Below, in pieces: positions 16,066-23,836 of a stretch of 45,724 nt of DNA (the stretch's first letter is position 1; each line of letters opens with the position of its first letter). Location of the stretch: positions 1 to 45,724 of the forward strand of contig NZ_JH417833.1 in assembly GCF_000239295.1 (NCBI RefSeq), written 5' to 3'. The position numbers were made by a program, and so were the translations under genes. The notes below the pieces were generated by a model that was not told the DNA's origin, searched no databases, and saw nothing but the letters and a program-made list of their open reading frames with translations. The stretch is from Flavonifractor plautii ATCC 29863 (GTDB taxonomy: Bacteria; Bacillota; Clostridia; Oscillospirales; Oscillospiraceae).

Positions 16066-17097
16066 TTAGAAGGTAATAATGCCCTTTTTCAGAATCTTGC
16101 GGTCCAGCAGCTTCTGGTAGGCCTCCACGGCCTGGTCAAAGGTGAAGTAGTCGGAAATAAAGTCCTTAATGTTCAGCTCACCGGAGCGCATCCACTCTAC
16201 CACCTGGGCGTGGGCCTCGCCTTCCTCGCGCTTGCGGGGCATCTGCTGGTAAATGACGCGCCAGTTGTAGTCGGCGGGGCTGAAGTCGATGGTGACCTCC
16301 TCCTTCTCGGGCACGCCGTAGCACAGCACTGAGCCCCGGTCCTTGATAAGCCCCATGCCCTGGTTTACAATGGCGGGGGAACCGGCCGCGTCCAGCACGT
16401 AGTCCACACCGCCGGGGAAGAGCTTGCGCACCTCGGCGCGCACATCGCACTCCTTGCTGTTAATGAGGTGAGTAGCACCGTAATTCCTGGCCTGCTCCAG
16501 TTTTTCGGGCAGGATGTCGCAGGCCACCAGATCCTTTACACCCAGCAGGCTCATAAACTTCAGGTATGTAAGACCCACAGGGCCGCAGCCAAACACTACC
16601 ACGGAGTCCTGGGGCTGGATACCGAAATAGCGGATGTTGGAGAGCACCTCACGGAAGGTGACGATCATAGTGGCGTCCACGGGGTCCAGATCGTCATCCA
16701 GCACCGTCTGAGCAAAGGCGCAGTCGGGAGCGCCGCCGGGCCAGGGGGCTTTGGGATCGCACACCACAGCGTACTCACTCAACGCGCCCCAGCCGGAGCC
16801 CAGCCCAGGCAGGTTTTCCGGGTCAGGATCCACAAAGGGCAGCAGCACCTTGTCGCCCACTTTAAGGCCTTTGACCTTGGAGCCCACCTCCACGACTTCG
16901 CCCACGCCCTCATGGCCCAGCATAATGGGGTAGACCGATTCGGGGAAGCCCTTAAAGGTGCGGTGGATGAGCTTGATGTCGGTACCGCACATGCCGCAGG
17001 CAATGGTCTTAACCAGCGCCTGATACTCGTTGTACCGGGGCTTGTTGACCTCGTGAACGGTAATCCTGCCATCTCTCTCGACGACCAGCGTTTTCAT
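16066..17097 (-). CDS. Medium-chain (zinc-type) alcohol/polyol dehydrogenase lacking the structural-zinc loop
   Basis: A 343-residue MDR-family oxidoreductase. Catalytic zinc ligands Cys37 (GMCGTD) and His62-Glu63 (LGHEG) are present, as is the NAD-binding GCGPVG near residue 170. The four-cysteine structural-zinc loop usual near residues 90-110 is absent; that stretch is Pro/Gly-rich (DPDPENLPGLGSG). This loop-less form occurs in some sugar- and polyol-active members. AGGAGGG lies just upstream of ATG 17097. The gene is divergent from the sugar importer operon, and a GntR-type operator lies in its promoter, so it probably acts in the same pathway, oxidising or reducing a sugar alcohol. Confidence 0.82.
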   Translation of the reverse strand: MKTLVVERDGRITVHEVNKPRYNEYQALVKTIACGMCGTDIKLIHRTFKGFPESVYPIMLGHEGVGEVVEVGSKVKGLKVGDKVLLPFVDPDPENLPGLGSGWGALSEYAVVCDPKAPWPGGAPDCAFAQTVLDDDLDPVDATMIVTFREVLSNIRYFGIQPQDSVVVFGCGPVGLTYLKFMSLLGVKDLVACDILPEKLEQARNYGATHLINSKECDVRAEVRKLFPGGVDYVLDAAGSPAIVNQGMGLIKDRGSVLCYGVPEKEEVTIDFSPADYNWRVIYQQMPRKREEGEAHAQVVEWMRSGELNIKDFISDYFTFDQAVEAYQKLLDRKILKKGIITF

Positions 17098-17124
17098 AAA
17101 AAAGGCCCTCCTTTAATGAATATC

Positions 17125-17152
17125 GTAATATTGGAATGTCACTACATAACAA
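17125..17152 (-). promoter_or_regulatory. Promoter of the 16066 dehydrogenase, containing an operator
   Basis: Minus strand TTGTTA (17152-17147), a 16-base spacer and TATTAC (17130-17125). The 14-base operator at 17135-17148 fills most of the spacer, so bound protein would block RNA polymerase. Confidence 0.5.
17135..17148 (+). promoter_or_regulatory. Predicted GntR operator 1
   Basis: AATGTCACTACATA matches the palindrome TATGTTACTACATA at 12 of 14 positions. The same palindrome recurs at three other control regions of the regulon (17436, 33114, 33952). The assignment to the GntR protein encoded at 33156-33902 is inference from this distribution. Confidence 0.6.
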
Positions 17153-17396
17153 GATAAAAAACAAAGCAGCATGTATTTACAAGAGAGATCATAACACAAA
17201 GCATTTAAAAATGCAACTAAATTAGATGTAAAAATAAAATGAGTTTTATACATATTTCCATGGAAAAGGAAGGAAATAAGCGGTATGATACTGCATATAT
17301 TATGATACAAAAACGGTTCCTATTACGCTTTTGTGCAGAATCAATAATTTGGACAGTGAAAAAACGTAAATTATGCACCAATTTATGAAAGCTATA

Positions 17397-17424
17397 TTGA
17401 CAAGTTTAAAATTTGAGCTATACT
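17397..17424 (+). promoter_or_regulatory. Promoter of the sugar importer operon
   Basis: TTGACA (17397-17402) and TATACT (17419-17424) with 16-base spacing, one of the best promoter matches in the window. It lies at the end of an AT-rich stretch (about 17110-17440) that holds a GCATTTAAAAATGC palindrome (17201-17214) and no gene. The leader to 17563 is about 130 bases and includes a small CGGCCG/CGGCCG hairpin followed by TTTT (17500-17522), a possible attenuator. Confidence 0.7.
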
Positions 17425-17435
17425 AAGGGCAACGA

Positions 17436-17449
17436 TATGTTACTACATA
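17436..17449 (+). promoter_or_regulatory. Predicted GntR operator 2
   Basis: TATGTTACTACATA is an inverted repeat, TATGT and ACATA around four bases, starting about 5 bases past the expected transcription start. It is identical to the site at 33114-33127, 15.7 kb away. Confidence 0.7.
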
Positions 17450-17562
17450 GTATCAATGCAACGCAGTCCGGCGCAAACCGGATACCATAAACACAAAGTC
17501 GGCCGCGGACAACGGCCGTTTTGTAAGCAAGGCAACCCAATACAAGAAGGAGGAACACCCGA

Positions 17563-18738
17563 ATGAAGAAGAAGAAACTCATTGCAACGGTCCTCTCCGC
17601 ATCCATGCTGGTCGGACTGCTGGCCGGCTGCGGCAGCAGCACAGATCCGGCTGAAAGCCCCACTGGCGGCGGTGAAACCACCCCGGCTCAGGGCGAGACC
17701 ACTCCCGCCCAGAACGACGTAGACTATGCCAATTTTGTGATCGATCCCGCCCAGATCCCACAGGAAAAGCTGGACACCACCCTGTACCTGGCCGTCTCTG
17801 TCCGCGGTCTGGAGAACCCGTACATCGCCACGATCAACGAGGGCATGAAGCTCTTTGCCGAATATCTGGATTCCATCGGTCAGAAGTATGAGATGCAGGT
17901 GCTGGATTCCCAGGGCGACAGCGCCAAGGAAGTCGACAACATGCGCCAGTTTGCGGCCAAGGCCAACGGCAACGCCATTGCCTACGCCGATCCCAACGAG
18001 GACACCATTGCCTACTCCCTGGCTGAAGCCATGGCGGAGTCCGGCGGCTATCTGGGCACGGCCTGGAACAAGCCCGCCGATGTGGGCCCCTCCGATCTGG
18101 ACCCCAACTGGGTGATCCACACCTCCCCCGACAACGTGGTGAACGGCTACAATATCGCCAAGGCCCTGTTCGACTCCATGGGCGGCGAGGGCCAGATCTT
18201 CGTGGTGCAGGGCCTGCTGGGCAACACCGCGTCCAACGCCCGTTATGAGGGCCTTCAGAAGGCTCTGGAGGAGTATCCCAACATTGAGGTCGTGGCGGAC
18301 GACACGGCCAACTGGAACACCGACGAGGCTCTGGCTCTGGTCGAAACCTGGCTGACCCAGTACCCCGACGTGGGCGGCATCTGGTGCGCCAACGACAATA
18401 TGGCCACTGGAGCTCTACAGGCGCTGGACGCGGCGGGCCTGAAGGGTAAGGTCGGCGTGTGCGGCATTGACGCCAACACCGATATTGTGGAGGCCATTGC
18501 CAACGGCGAGGCCACCGCTACCGTCTCCTCCAATGGATACCTCCAGGGCGGCTATACCCTGGCCATCTGCTACGCGGCCTGGGCCGGCCTGCTGGACCCC
18601 GCCGCGCTGCCCGCCGACTTCCGCGAGTTTGCCACCCCCACTGTGCTGATTGACAGCCCCGAGGCCGCGAAGGATTGGCAGAACTACAAGCCGGAGTTTG
18701 ACTTCAGCCGTCCCTTTGACTGCCGCGTGGCCGGGTGA
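17563..18738 (+). CDS. Sugar ABC transporter substrate-binding lipoprotein (RbsB-like)
   Basis: A 391-residue receptor. The signal peptide ends in lipobox LLAGC with Cys23 as the lipid anchor, then comes a Gly/Thr/Pro-rich linker to about residue 50. The body is a type I periplasmic-binding fold of the Peripla_BP_4 (ribose/galactose) class: YLAVSVRGLENPYIATINEG at the start, then two alternating domains with ICANDN-type hinge segments (IWCANDNMATGALQALDAAG). Ligands in this class are monosaccharides, polyols and autoinducer-2, so the exact sugar is unknown. AGGAGG is 7-8 bases from ATG 17563. It is the first gene of an operon under the strong promoter and operator just upstream. Confidence 0.88.
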   Translation: MKKKKLIATVLSASMLVGLLAGCGSSTDPAESPTGGGETTPAQGETTPAQNDVDYANFVIDPAQIPQEKLDTTLYLAVSVRGLENPYIATINEGMKLFAEYLDSIGQKYEMQVLDSQGDSAKEVDNMRQFAAKANGNAIAYADPNEDTIAYSLAEAMAESGGYLGTAWNKPADVGPSDLDPNWVIHTSPDNVVNGYNIAKALFDSMGGEGQIFVVQGLLGNTASNARYEGLQKALEEYPNIEVVADDTANWNTDEALALVETWLTQYPDVGGIWCANDNMATGALQALDAAGLKGKVGVCGIDANTDIVEAIANGEATATVSSNGYLQGGYTLAICYAAWAGLLDPAALPADFREFATPTVLIDSPEAAKDWQNYKPEFDFSRPFDCRVAG

Positions 18739-18780
18739 CCGGCCGGAGCACCAATCCTGAATAACGGATAGTCAGAACGG

Positions 18781-18810
18781 CCGGGGCTGGGATCGTGGTC
18801 CCAGCCCCGG
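18781..18810 (+). terminator. Intra-operon hairpin after the receptor gene
   Basis: CCGGGGCTGGGA (18781-18792) pairs perfectly with TCCCAGCCCCGG (18799-18810) around a 6-base loop, followed by CTTCATATTAAG, a poor U-run. It lies between receptor and permease and probably gives partial termination or mRNA protection, raising receptor above permease. The rest of the 155-base gap shows nothing else. Confidence 0.6.
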
Positions 18811-18893
18811 CTTCATATTAAGTCTCGCCGTCAGAGATCGCTGCCGTGGTGTGAGGGAGTGGTCCGTCCTAGAGCGAAATTGGAGCGACGATT

Positions 18894-19910
18894 ATGATGA
18901 AATTAAATCCTGCGGCGACCATCACGGAAGAGTTCGCCGAACGCATCAAGAGTGAAAACCGCAGCGCAAAAATGATGAAGCTGGCACCGTTGATCGTGCT
19001 GGCCTGTCTTGTGGTTGTCTTTCTCATTGTCTGTGGGGCCAGCTTCCTCTCCCCCAAGAATATTATGAATATTCTCAACCAGATGGCCCTGCCCCTGGTA
19101 GTGGCCCTGGGACTGACCTTTGTCATTATGCTGGGCAGCATTGATCTGTCCATTGACGGAAGCGTGGGCATGGCGGGCTCCCTGTTTGCCTGCTTTGTCC
19201 TCAACAGTGAATTTGCGTACGATCTGGGTTTCCTCAGCGTGGTTATTGCGGTAGGTGTGAGCATGCTCTGCGGTCTGCTCATCGGCCTGTGCCACGTCTA
19301 CCTCAAAATCCCCTCCTTCATGGCCTCCTTTGCCTTTATGTACATCTGCAAGGGCATCGGTATGGTCTCTTACCAGGGGCATCCTCCCACGATCAAGGAC
19401 CCCGTTATTACGGCTCTGCCCACCACCACCTTCCTGGGCATCCCCTTTATCACCTGGGTTGCCATTGTGATGTTCCTGCTGTGCTTTTTTATTCAGGAGT
19501 ATACCGCCTTCGGCCGGCATATTTACGCCGTGGGCACCAATGAGAACATTCCGCGCTCTGTGGGCGTCAGCGTGGAAAAAGTCAAAATCGGCGTGTTTAC
19601 CCTGGCCGGTTTCCTGTTCGGCGTGGCGGGCGTCATCGGCGCTATCCGCCTGGGCCAGGGCCAGATCGCCATCGGCGACGACAAGATGTTTCCCGCCCAG
19701 GCGGCCGTGGTGGTCGGCGGCACTTCGCTGGCCGGCGGCAAGGGCGGCGTGGTCAACACCATTGTTGGCGTGCTGATTATGACGGTGCTGGATAACGGCT
19801 TGGTCATGCTGAACGTCAACCCAAACATCCGCACCGGCGTCCAGGGTGTCATCATCCTGGTGGCCGTCATTCTGACTGCGGCCCGCGGCGCCAAGGTCAT
19901 CAGCAAATAA
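18894..19910 (+). CDS. Ribose-type ABC transporter permease (RbsC-like), subunit 1
   Basis: A 338-residue BPD_transp_2 permease with eight to ten hydrophobic segments. Family marks are LGLTFVIMLGSIDLSIDGSVGMAGS near residues 74-98, which is the GGIDLSVG-type segment of RbsC, and VVVGGTSLAGGKGG near residue 275. It forms the membrane channel for the sugar delivered by the upstream lipoprotein. TTGGAG lies 8 bases before ATG 18894. The second permease, after the ATPase, is distinct, so a heterodimeric channel is expected. Confidence 0.88.
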   Translation: MMKLNPAATITEEFAERIKSENRSAKMMKLAPLIVLACLVVVFLIVCGASFLSPKNIMNILNQMALPLVVALGLTFVIMLGSIDLSIDGSVGMAGSLFACFVLNSEFAYDLGFLSVVIAVGVSMLCGLLIGLCHVYLKIPSFMASFAFMYICKGIGMVSYQGHPPTIKDPVITALPTTTFLGIPFITWVAIVMFLLCFFIQEYTAFGRHIYAVGTNENIPRSVGVSVEKVKIGVFTLAGFLFGVAGVIGAIRLGQGQIAIGDDKMFPAQAAVVVGGTSLAGGKGGVVNTIVGVLIMTVLDNGLVMLNVNPNIRTGVQGVIILVAVILTAARGAKVISK

Positions 19911-19923
19911 GGGGGCGGGCAGA

Positions 19924-21519
19924 ATGAGTGAACTGGAACGCAAGAACGGCCCCTCCGCAGTGGCGGAGACCGTGACCAAGGACGGCCGCCGGATTGGAAC
20001 GGAGGTCCTCTTCAGCGCCAAGGACATCACCAAGACCTTTGGCGGCACCCAGGCCCTGAAGGGAGTGGAGCTTGAGATCCACCCCGGCGAGATCGTGGGC
20101 CTGGTGGGCGAGAACGGCGCGGGCAAGTCCACCCTGCTGAAGATCATTATCGGCGCCCAGCCCCAGACCTCTGGTACCATGAGCTTCCACGGCGCCCCCT
20201 ATGAACCCAAGACCCCCATGGACGCCAACAAGGCGGGCGTGGGCATGGTCTTTCAGGAGCAGTCCCTGATTGTTACCCTGAACGTGGCCCAGAACATTTT
20301 CTTTGGCCATGAAAAGGACTTCAGGAAGGCCGGCGTCATCAACTGGGCCAAGATGAACCGGGCGGCCGCCGAGGTGCTGGCCGCAGTGGACATCACCAAC
20401 ATCAGCCCCACCAAAAAGGTCAGCGATCTGAACTTCGCCACCCGCCAGATGGTGGAGATCGCCAAGGTTATGAACGTCACCAAGCAGTCCGGCAGCGAAC
20501 ACTGTCTGATCCTGCTGGACGAGCCCACTTCCGTGCTCAACGAGGCTGAGGTGGAAAACCTCTACAAGCAGATGCGCAAGATTGCGGCCCAGGGCCATGC
20601 GGTCATCTTTGTCTCCCACCACCTCAACGAGATTCTGGAGGTCACCGACCGCATCTATGTCTATAAGGACGGCACCAGCGTGGGCAGCCTGGACACCAGG
20701 GACGCCGACGAGGCCAAGCTGTACGAAATGATGGTGGGCCAGTCCACCACCACGGAGTACTACCATCTGGACCGCCAGACCGCACCCCAGGATGATGTAC
20801 TTCTGGAGGCCAAAGACCTGGGCCTGCACGGAATCTTCAAGCATGTCAACTTCCAGCTTCACCGGGGAGAGGTGCTGGGCCTGTGCGGCGTGGTGGGCTC
20901 CGGCGCGGAAGAGGTGTGCGAGGTGCTCTGCGGCGACGAGAAGCCCTCCTTCGGGGAAATCGCGGTCCGCGGCAGGGCCGTCCGCTTCCGCTCGCCCAAG
21001 CAGGCGCTGAGGGAGGGCATCCTTATGATCCCAAAGGAGCGCCTGTTTGAGGGCATCGTCTCTACCCTGTCGGTGGAGGATAACATTGCCCTGTCCAACG
21101 CCAAGCAGATGGCCAAGGGCCCCTTTGTTTCGGGCGCGGCGGTGCGCAGGCAGGCCAAGCACTGGATTGGCGAGCTGCGGATCAAGACCCCCGGGCCCCA
21201 GGCGCTGCTGCGCCAGCTCTCCGGCGGCAACCAGCAGAAGGTGGTATTCTCCCGGGCCCTGGCCAGCGGTGCGGACATCCTGCTGCTCAACCACCCCACC
21301 CGCGGCGTCGACGTGGGCGCCAAGGAGGAGATCTACGCCCTGATCCGCGACATGACGGATGAGGGCAAGGCTGTAATCGTACTGGGCGATACAACAGACG
21401 AATGTATCGGCTTGTGTTCCCGCCTGCTCGTCATGAAGGACGGCCTGGTCACCGGCGAATTTGACGCCCCCGCCGACCACAAGCCCTCCCAGGTTGACGT
21501 GGTCAGCCTGATGATGTAA
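19924..21519 (+). CDS. Ribose-type dual ABC ATPase (RbsA-like) with inactive second site
   Basis: A 531-residue protein with two fused nucleotide-binding domains. Domain 1: Walker A GENGAGKS (62-69), Walker B LILLDEPTS (195-203), switch histidine in FVSHHLNE. Its signature is altered to LNFATRQ. Domain 2 (from about 292) has a non-functional P-loop (GVVGSGAEE) but an intact signature LSGGNQQK (432-439). Its Walker B reads LLLNHPTRGVDVG, so the usual Asp-Glu is Asn456-His457. A degraded domain-2 P-loop is normal in RbsA; loss of the Walker B acids is not. One consensus and one dead ATP site are predicted. It starts 13 bases after the permease stop. Confidence 0.9.
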   Translation: MSELERKNGPSAVAETVTKDGRRIGTEVLFSAKDITKTFGGTQALKGVELEIHPGEIVGLVGENGAGKSTLLKIIIGAQPQTSGTMSFHGAPYEPKTPMDANKAGVGMVFQEQSLIVTLNVAQNIFFGHEKDFRKAGVINWAKMNRAAAEVLAAVDITNISPTKKVSDLNFATRQMVEIAKVMNVTKQSGSEHCLILLDEPTSVLNEAEVENLYKQMRKIAAQGHAVIFVSHHLNEILEVTDRIYVYKDGTSVGSLDTRDADEAKLYEMMVGQSTTTEYYHLDRQTAPQDDVLLEAKDLGLHGIFKHVNFQLHRGEVLGLCGVVGSGAEEVCEVLCGDEKPSFGEIAVRGRAVRFRSPKQALREGILMIPKERLFEGIVSTLSVEDNIALSNAKQMAKGPFVSGAAVRRQAKHWIGELRIKTPGPQALLRQLSGGNQQKVVFSRALASGADILLLNHPTRGVDVGAKEEIYALIRDMTDEGKAVIVLGDTTDECIGLCSRLLVMKDGLVTGEFDAPADHKPSQVDVVSLMM

Positions 21520-21533
21520 GGAGGAATCGAGCT

Positions 21534-22541
21534 ATGAAGACAAAAACTCCCAACGTGTCCGGCAGGAGTGCATGGCTGCGGGACAACATCACAAAATACT
21601 TCAGCTTTTCGGCCATCATTATTCTGCTGGTAGCCCTCTCCCTGACCCAGGACAACTTTCTGGGCACCAGCAACCTCAAAAACCTGCTGCGCGACACGGC
21701 GCCTCTGATGATTATGTCCGCAGGCATGACAATGGTGCTTCTGTTCGGCTCCATTGACCTGTCCATGGGCGCGGTGTGCTCCGTATCCAACGTGACCTAC
21801 ATCCACCTGATGCTGGCTTTCCAGGACAGCTTCAGCAATCCTCTCCTCACCAGCCTGGCGGCCATGGCGGTCTCTCTGGCGTTTGGCCTGGCCTCCGGTC
21901 TGGCGCTGGGCATCATTCACGTCAAGCTGAAGGTACCCTCCTTCATCGCCTCCCTGGGCTTTATGTCCCTATGGCAGTCGGTGGCCCTCCTCATCACGCA
22001 GAACCCCGAGTCGGTGCCCAAAGCCCTGTGGGGCACCGTGGAGTGGTACAAGATCGCCTTCGGTGTGGTGGGCCTGCCCCTGATTGTGGCAATCGCCATC
22101 ATCCTGTTCATCCACTGTGTTACCCGTTACACCCCCAGCGGACGGACCATTTTTGCCATCGGCGGCAACGAGCGCACTGCCCGGGTGGCCGGTATGGGCG
22201 TGGATAGGACGAAGATTCTGGTATTTGCCATCAACGGCGTGCTGGCCGCTCTGGCTGGTATCTTCCTGGCGGCCAACCTCCGCTCCAGCGCCCCCACCAT
22301 CGGAGACCCCTTTACCCTAAAGATTGTGGCGGCCTGCGCCCTGGGCGGCACCTCGCTGGCCGGCGGCAAGGGCAGCGAGCTGGGCACCATCCTGGGCGTG
22401 TTTACCGTGGCCATCATTGAAAACGGCATGAACTTTATCGGTGTCAACGCCTACTATCAGAACATTGTCTTTGGTATCTTTGTGTTGGCGGCCATCGCCC
22501 TTACGGTGGACCGCAGCATCCGCGGCCAGATCGTCAAGTAA
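21534..22541 (+). CDS. Ribose-type ABC transporter permease, subunit 2
   Basis: A 335-residue BPD_transp_2 membrane protein. It carries MTMVLLFGSIDLSMGAVCSV and CALGGTSLAGGKGSELG, the same two family landmarks as subunit 1, but the sequences otherwise differ markedly. AAGGAGG precedes ATG 21534 and the gap to the ATPase gene is 14 bases. With subunit 1 it probably forms an asymmetric channel. Confidence 0.88.
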   Translation: MKTKTPNVSGRSAWLRDNITKYFSFSAIIILLVALSLTQDNFLGTSNLKNLLRDTAPLMIMSAGMTMVLLFGSIDLSMGAVCSVSNVTYIHLMLAFQDSFSNPLLTSLAAMAVSLAFGLASGLALGIIHVKLKVPSFIASLGFMSLWQSVALLITQNPESVPKALWGTVEWYKIAFGVVGLPLIVAIAIILFIHCVTRYTPSGRTIFAIGGNERTARVAGMGVDRTKILVFAINGVLAALAGIFLAANLRSSAPTIGDPFTLKIVAACALGGTSLAGGKGSELGTILGVFTVAIIENGMNFIGVNAYYQNIVFGIFVLAAIALTVDRSIRGQIVK

Positions 22542-22560
22542 GAAAGAAGGAGTGCCTCTT

Positions 22561-23142
22561 ATGTCCGATGTAAAACCGTTTGTGCTGGACTTTGACCTTG
22601 TAAGCGGCTTCTGCACGAGCGGCAAGGTCAAGCCCACCCAGCGCAGAGTGTCCGACATGGTCGCCCAGTTTGCCAATGAGGCGGCGGCCCGGGCCATGGT
22701 GGAGGGGGGCGACCCCCTGCTGTATGAGTTCTACGGCCTGGATCTGCCCGAAGACGACTCCGGCGTGCTCCAGTTCGGCACCACCATCCTCTACCCCGGA
22801 AAGGTGGGGGAGGAGTATTTCATGACCAAGGGCCACTTTCACACCATCCTGGACACCTCCGAGATCTACTACGGCCTCAGCGGCCACGGCATGATGCTGA
22901 TGGAGACCCCCGAGGGCCAGGTGGACTGGAAGGAGATCGGCCCCGGCGAGGCCCTCTACGTCCCCGGACGCTGGGCCCACCGCAGCATCAACACCGGCAC
23001 CGAGCCTCTGGTGATGTTCTTCGTCTACCGGGGGGACGCCGGCCACGACTACGGCACCATCGAGGAGAAGGGCTACCGGAAGCTGGTGGTGGAGCGGGAC
23101 GGAAGGCCCGCCGTCATCGACAACCCCAAATGGAAGGTGTAG
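22561..23142 (+). CDS. Cupin-type (archaeal-type) glucose-6-phosphate isomerase
   Basis: A 193-residue metal-dependent isomerase of the Pyrococcus-type GPI cupin family, interconverting glucose 6-phosphate and fructose 6-phosphate. Cupin motif 1, KGHFHTILDTSEIYYGLSG, gives two His and a Glu; motif 2, YVPGRWAHRSINTG, gives the fourth ligand. The C-terminal DAGHDYGTIEEKG and DNPKWKV segments are characteristic. The ordinary Pgi fold is unrelated. Inside a sugar catabolic operon it may act on G6P or on another hexose 6-phosphate. AAGAAGGAG precedes ATG 22561, and its 3' end overlaps the HAD gene by 13 bases. Confidence 0.88.
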   Translation: MSDVKPFVLDFDLVSGFCTSGKVKPTQRRVSDMVAQFANEAAARAMVEGGDPLLYEFYGLDLPEDDSGVLQFGTTILYPGKVGEEYFMTKGHFHTILDTSEIYYGLSGHGMMLMETPEGQVDWKEIGPGEALYVPGRWAHRSINTGTEPLVMFFVYRGDAGHDYGTIEEKGYRKLVVERDGRPAVIDNPKWKV

Positions 23143-23795
23143 CCCCGCCCTTTGCGGCCGTCCTGTTTGATCTGGACGGCGTCCTGCGCAACACCGAGCC
23201 ATACCACCGCATGGCCTATGCACAGCTGGCCCGCAGCCTGTCCGGGGGCGCGCCCCCGGACGCCGGAGAGATCGCGGGTAAGTCCAACCTTCAGCTCTAT
23301 GAGGCTCTGGTGGCCCGCTTCGGCGGGCCGGCCACGGCGGAGGAGCTGTCCCAGCGGCACTTCCGGCTGGTCTGCCAGCTGCTGGAGGAGTACCGGGTGG
23401 GGCCGATGCCCGGCCTGGAGGAGGCTCTGTCGGCCCTGCGCCGCCGGGGCATTCCCTTTGGGGTGGTGTCCTCCTCCTGGCGCTGGTACGTGGAGCATTG
23501 CCTGCGGGAGTTGGGGATGTATGAGGACGCCGCGGTGATCGTCACCGGCAGCGACGGCCTGCCCCTCAAGCCCGCCCCCGCCCCTTATCAGGCGGCGGCC
23601 CGGGTCTTTCGCCCTGCCCCGCCCGGCGCGGTGCTGGCCGTGGAGGACAGCGGCAGCGGCGTCCGCTCCGCCGTGGCGGCGGGTCTGGCCTGCGCGGCGG
23701 TATACAACCCCGACTCGGGGGCGCAGGATCTGTCCCCGGCCCGGTGGCGGCTGAACAGCCTGTACGAGCTGCCCGCCCTGCTGGACGGCAACTAA
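23130..23795 (+). CDS. HAD-superfamily phosphatase/phosphomutase (beta-phosphoglucomutase-like)
   Basis: A 221-residue HAD hydrolase. Motif I is FDLDGVLRNTEP (nucleophile Asp and acid/base Asp), motif II is VSSSW, motif III is LKPAP and motif IV is VEDSGSG, with a helical cap between I and II as in subfamily IA. Relatives are sugar-phosphate phosphatases or beta-phosphoglucomutases; the sequence does not decide. No clear ribosome site precedes ATG 23130, which sits 13 bases inside the end of the cupin gene, so it is probably translated by coupling. It may remove or move phosphate on a sugar intermediate. Confidence 0.82.
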   Translation: MEGVAPPFAAVLFDLDGVLRNTEPYHRMAYAQLARSLSGGAPPDAGEIAGKSNLQLYEALVARFGGPATAEELSQRHFRLVCQLLEEYRVGPMPGLEEALSALRRRGIPFGVVSSSWRWYVEHCLRELGMYEDAAVIVTGSDGLPLKPAPAPYQAAARVFRPAPPGAVLAVEDSGSGVRSAVAAGLACAAVYNPDSGAQDLSPARWRLNSLYELPALLDGN

Positions 23796-23836
23796 ACCAA
23801 TCCGATTTTTGTTTACATAATAAGGAGGTCATTTCC

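Noticed and set aside
17563-22541. Calling the importer a ribose (rbs) system
   Set aside because: No ribokinase or RbsD is present; it has two different permeases and accompanying enzymes act on other sugars or polyols. Only the transporter class is supported.
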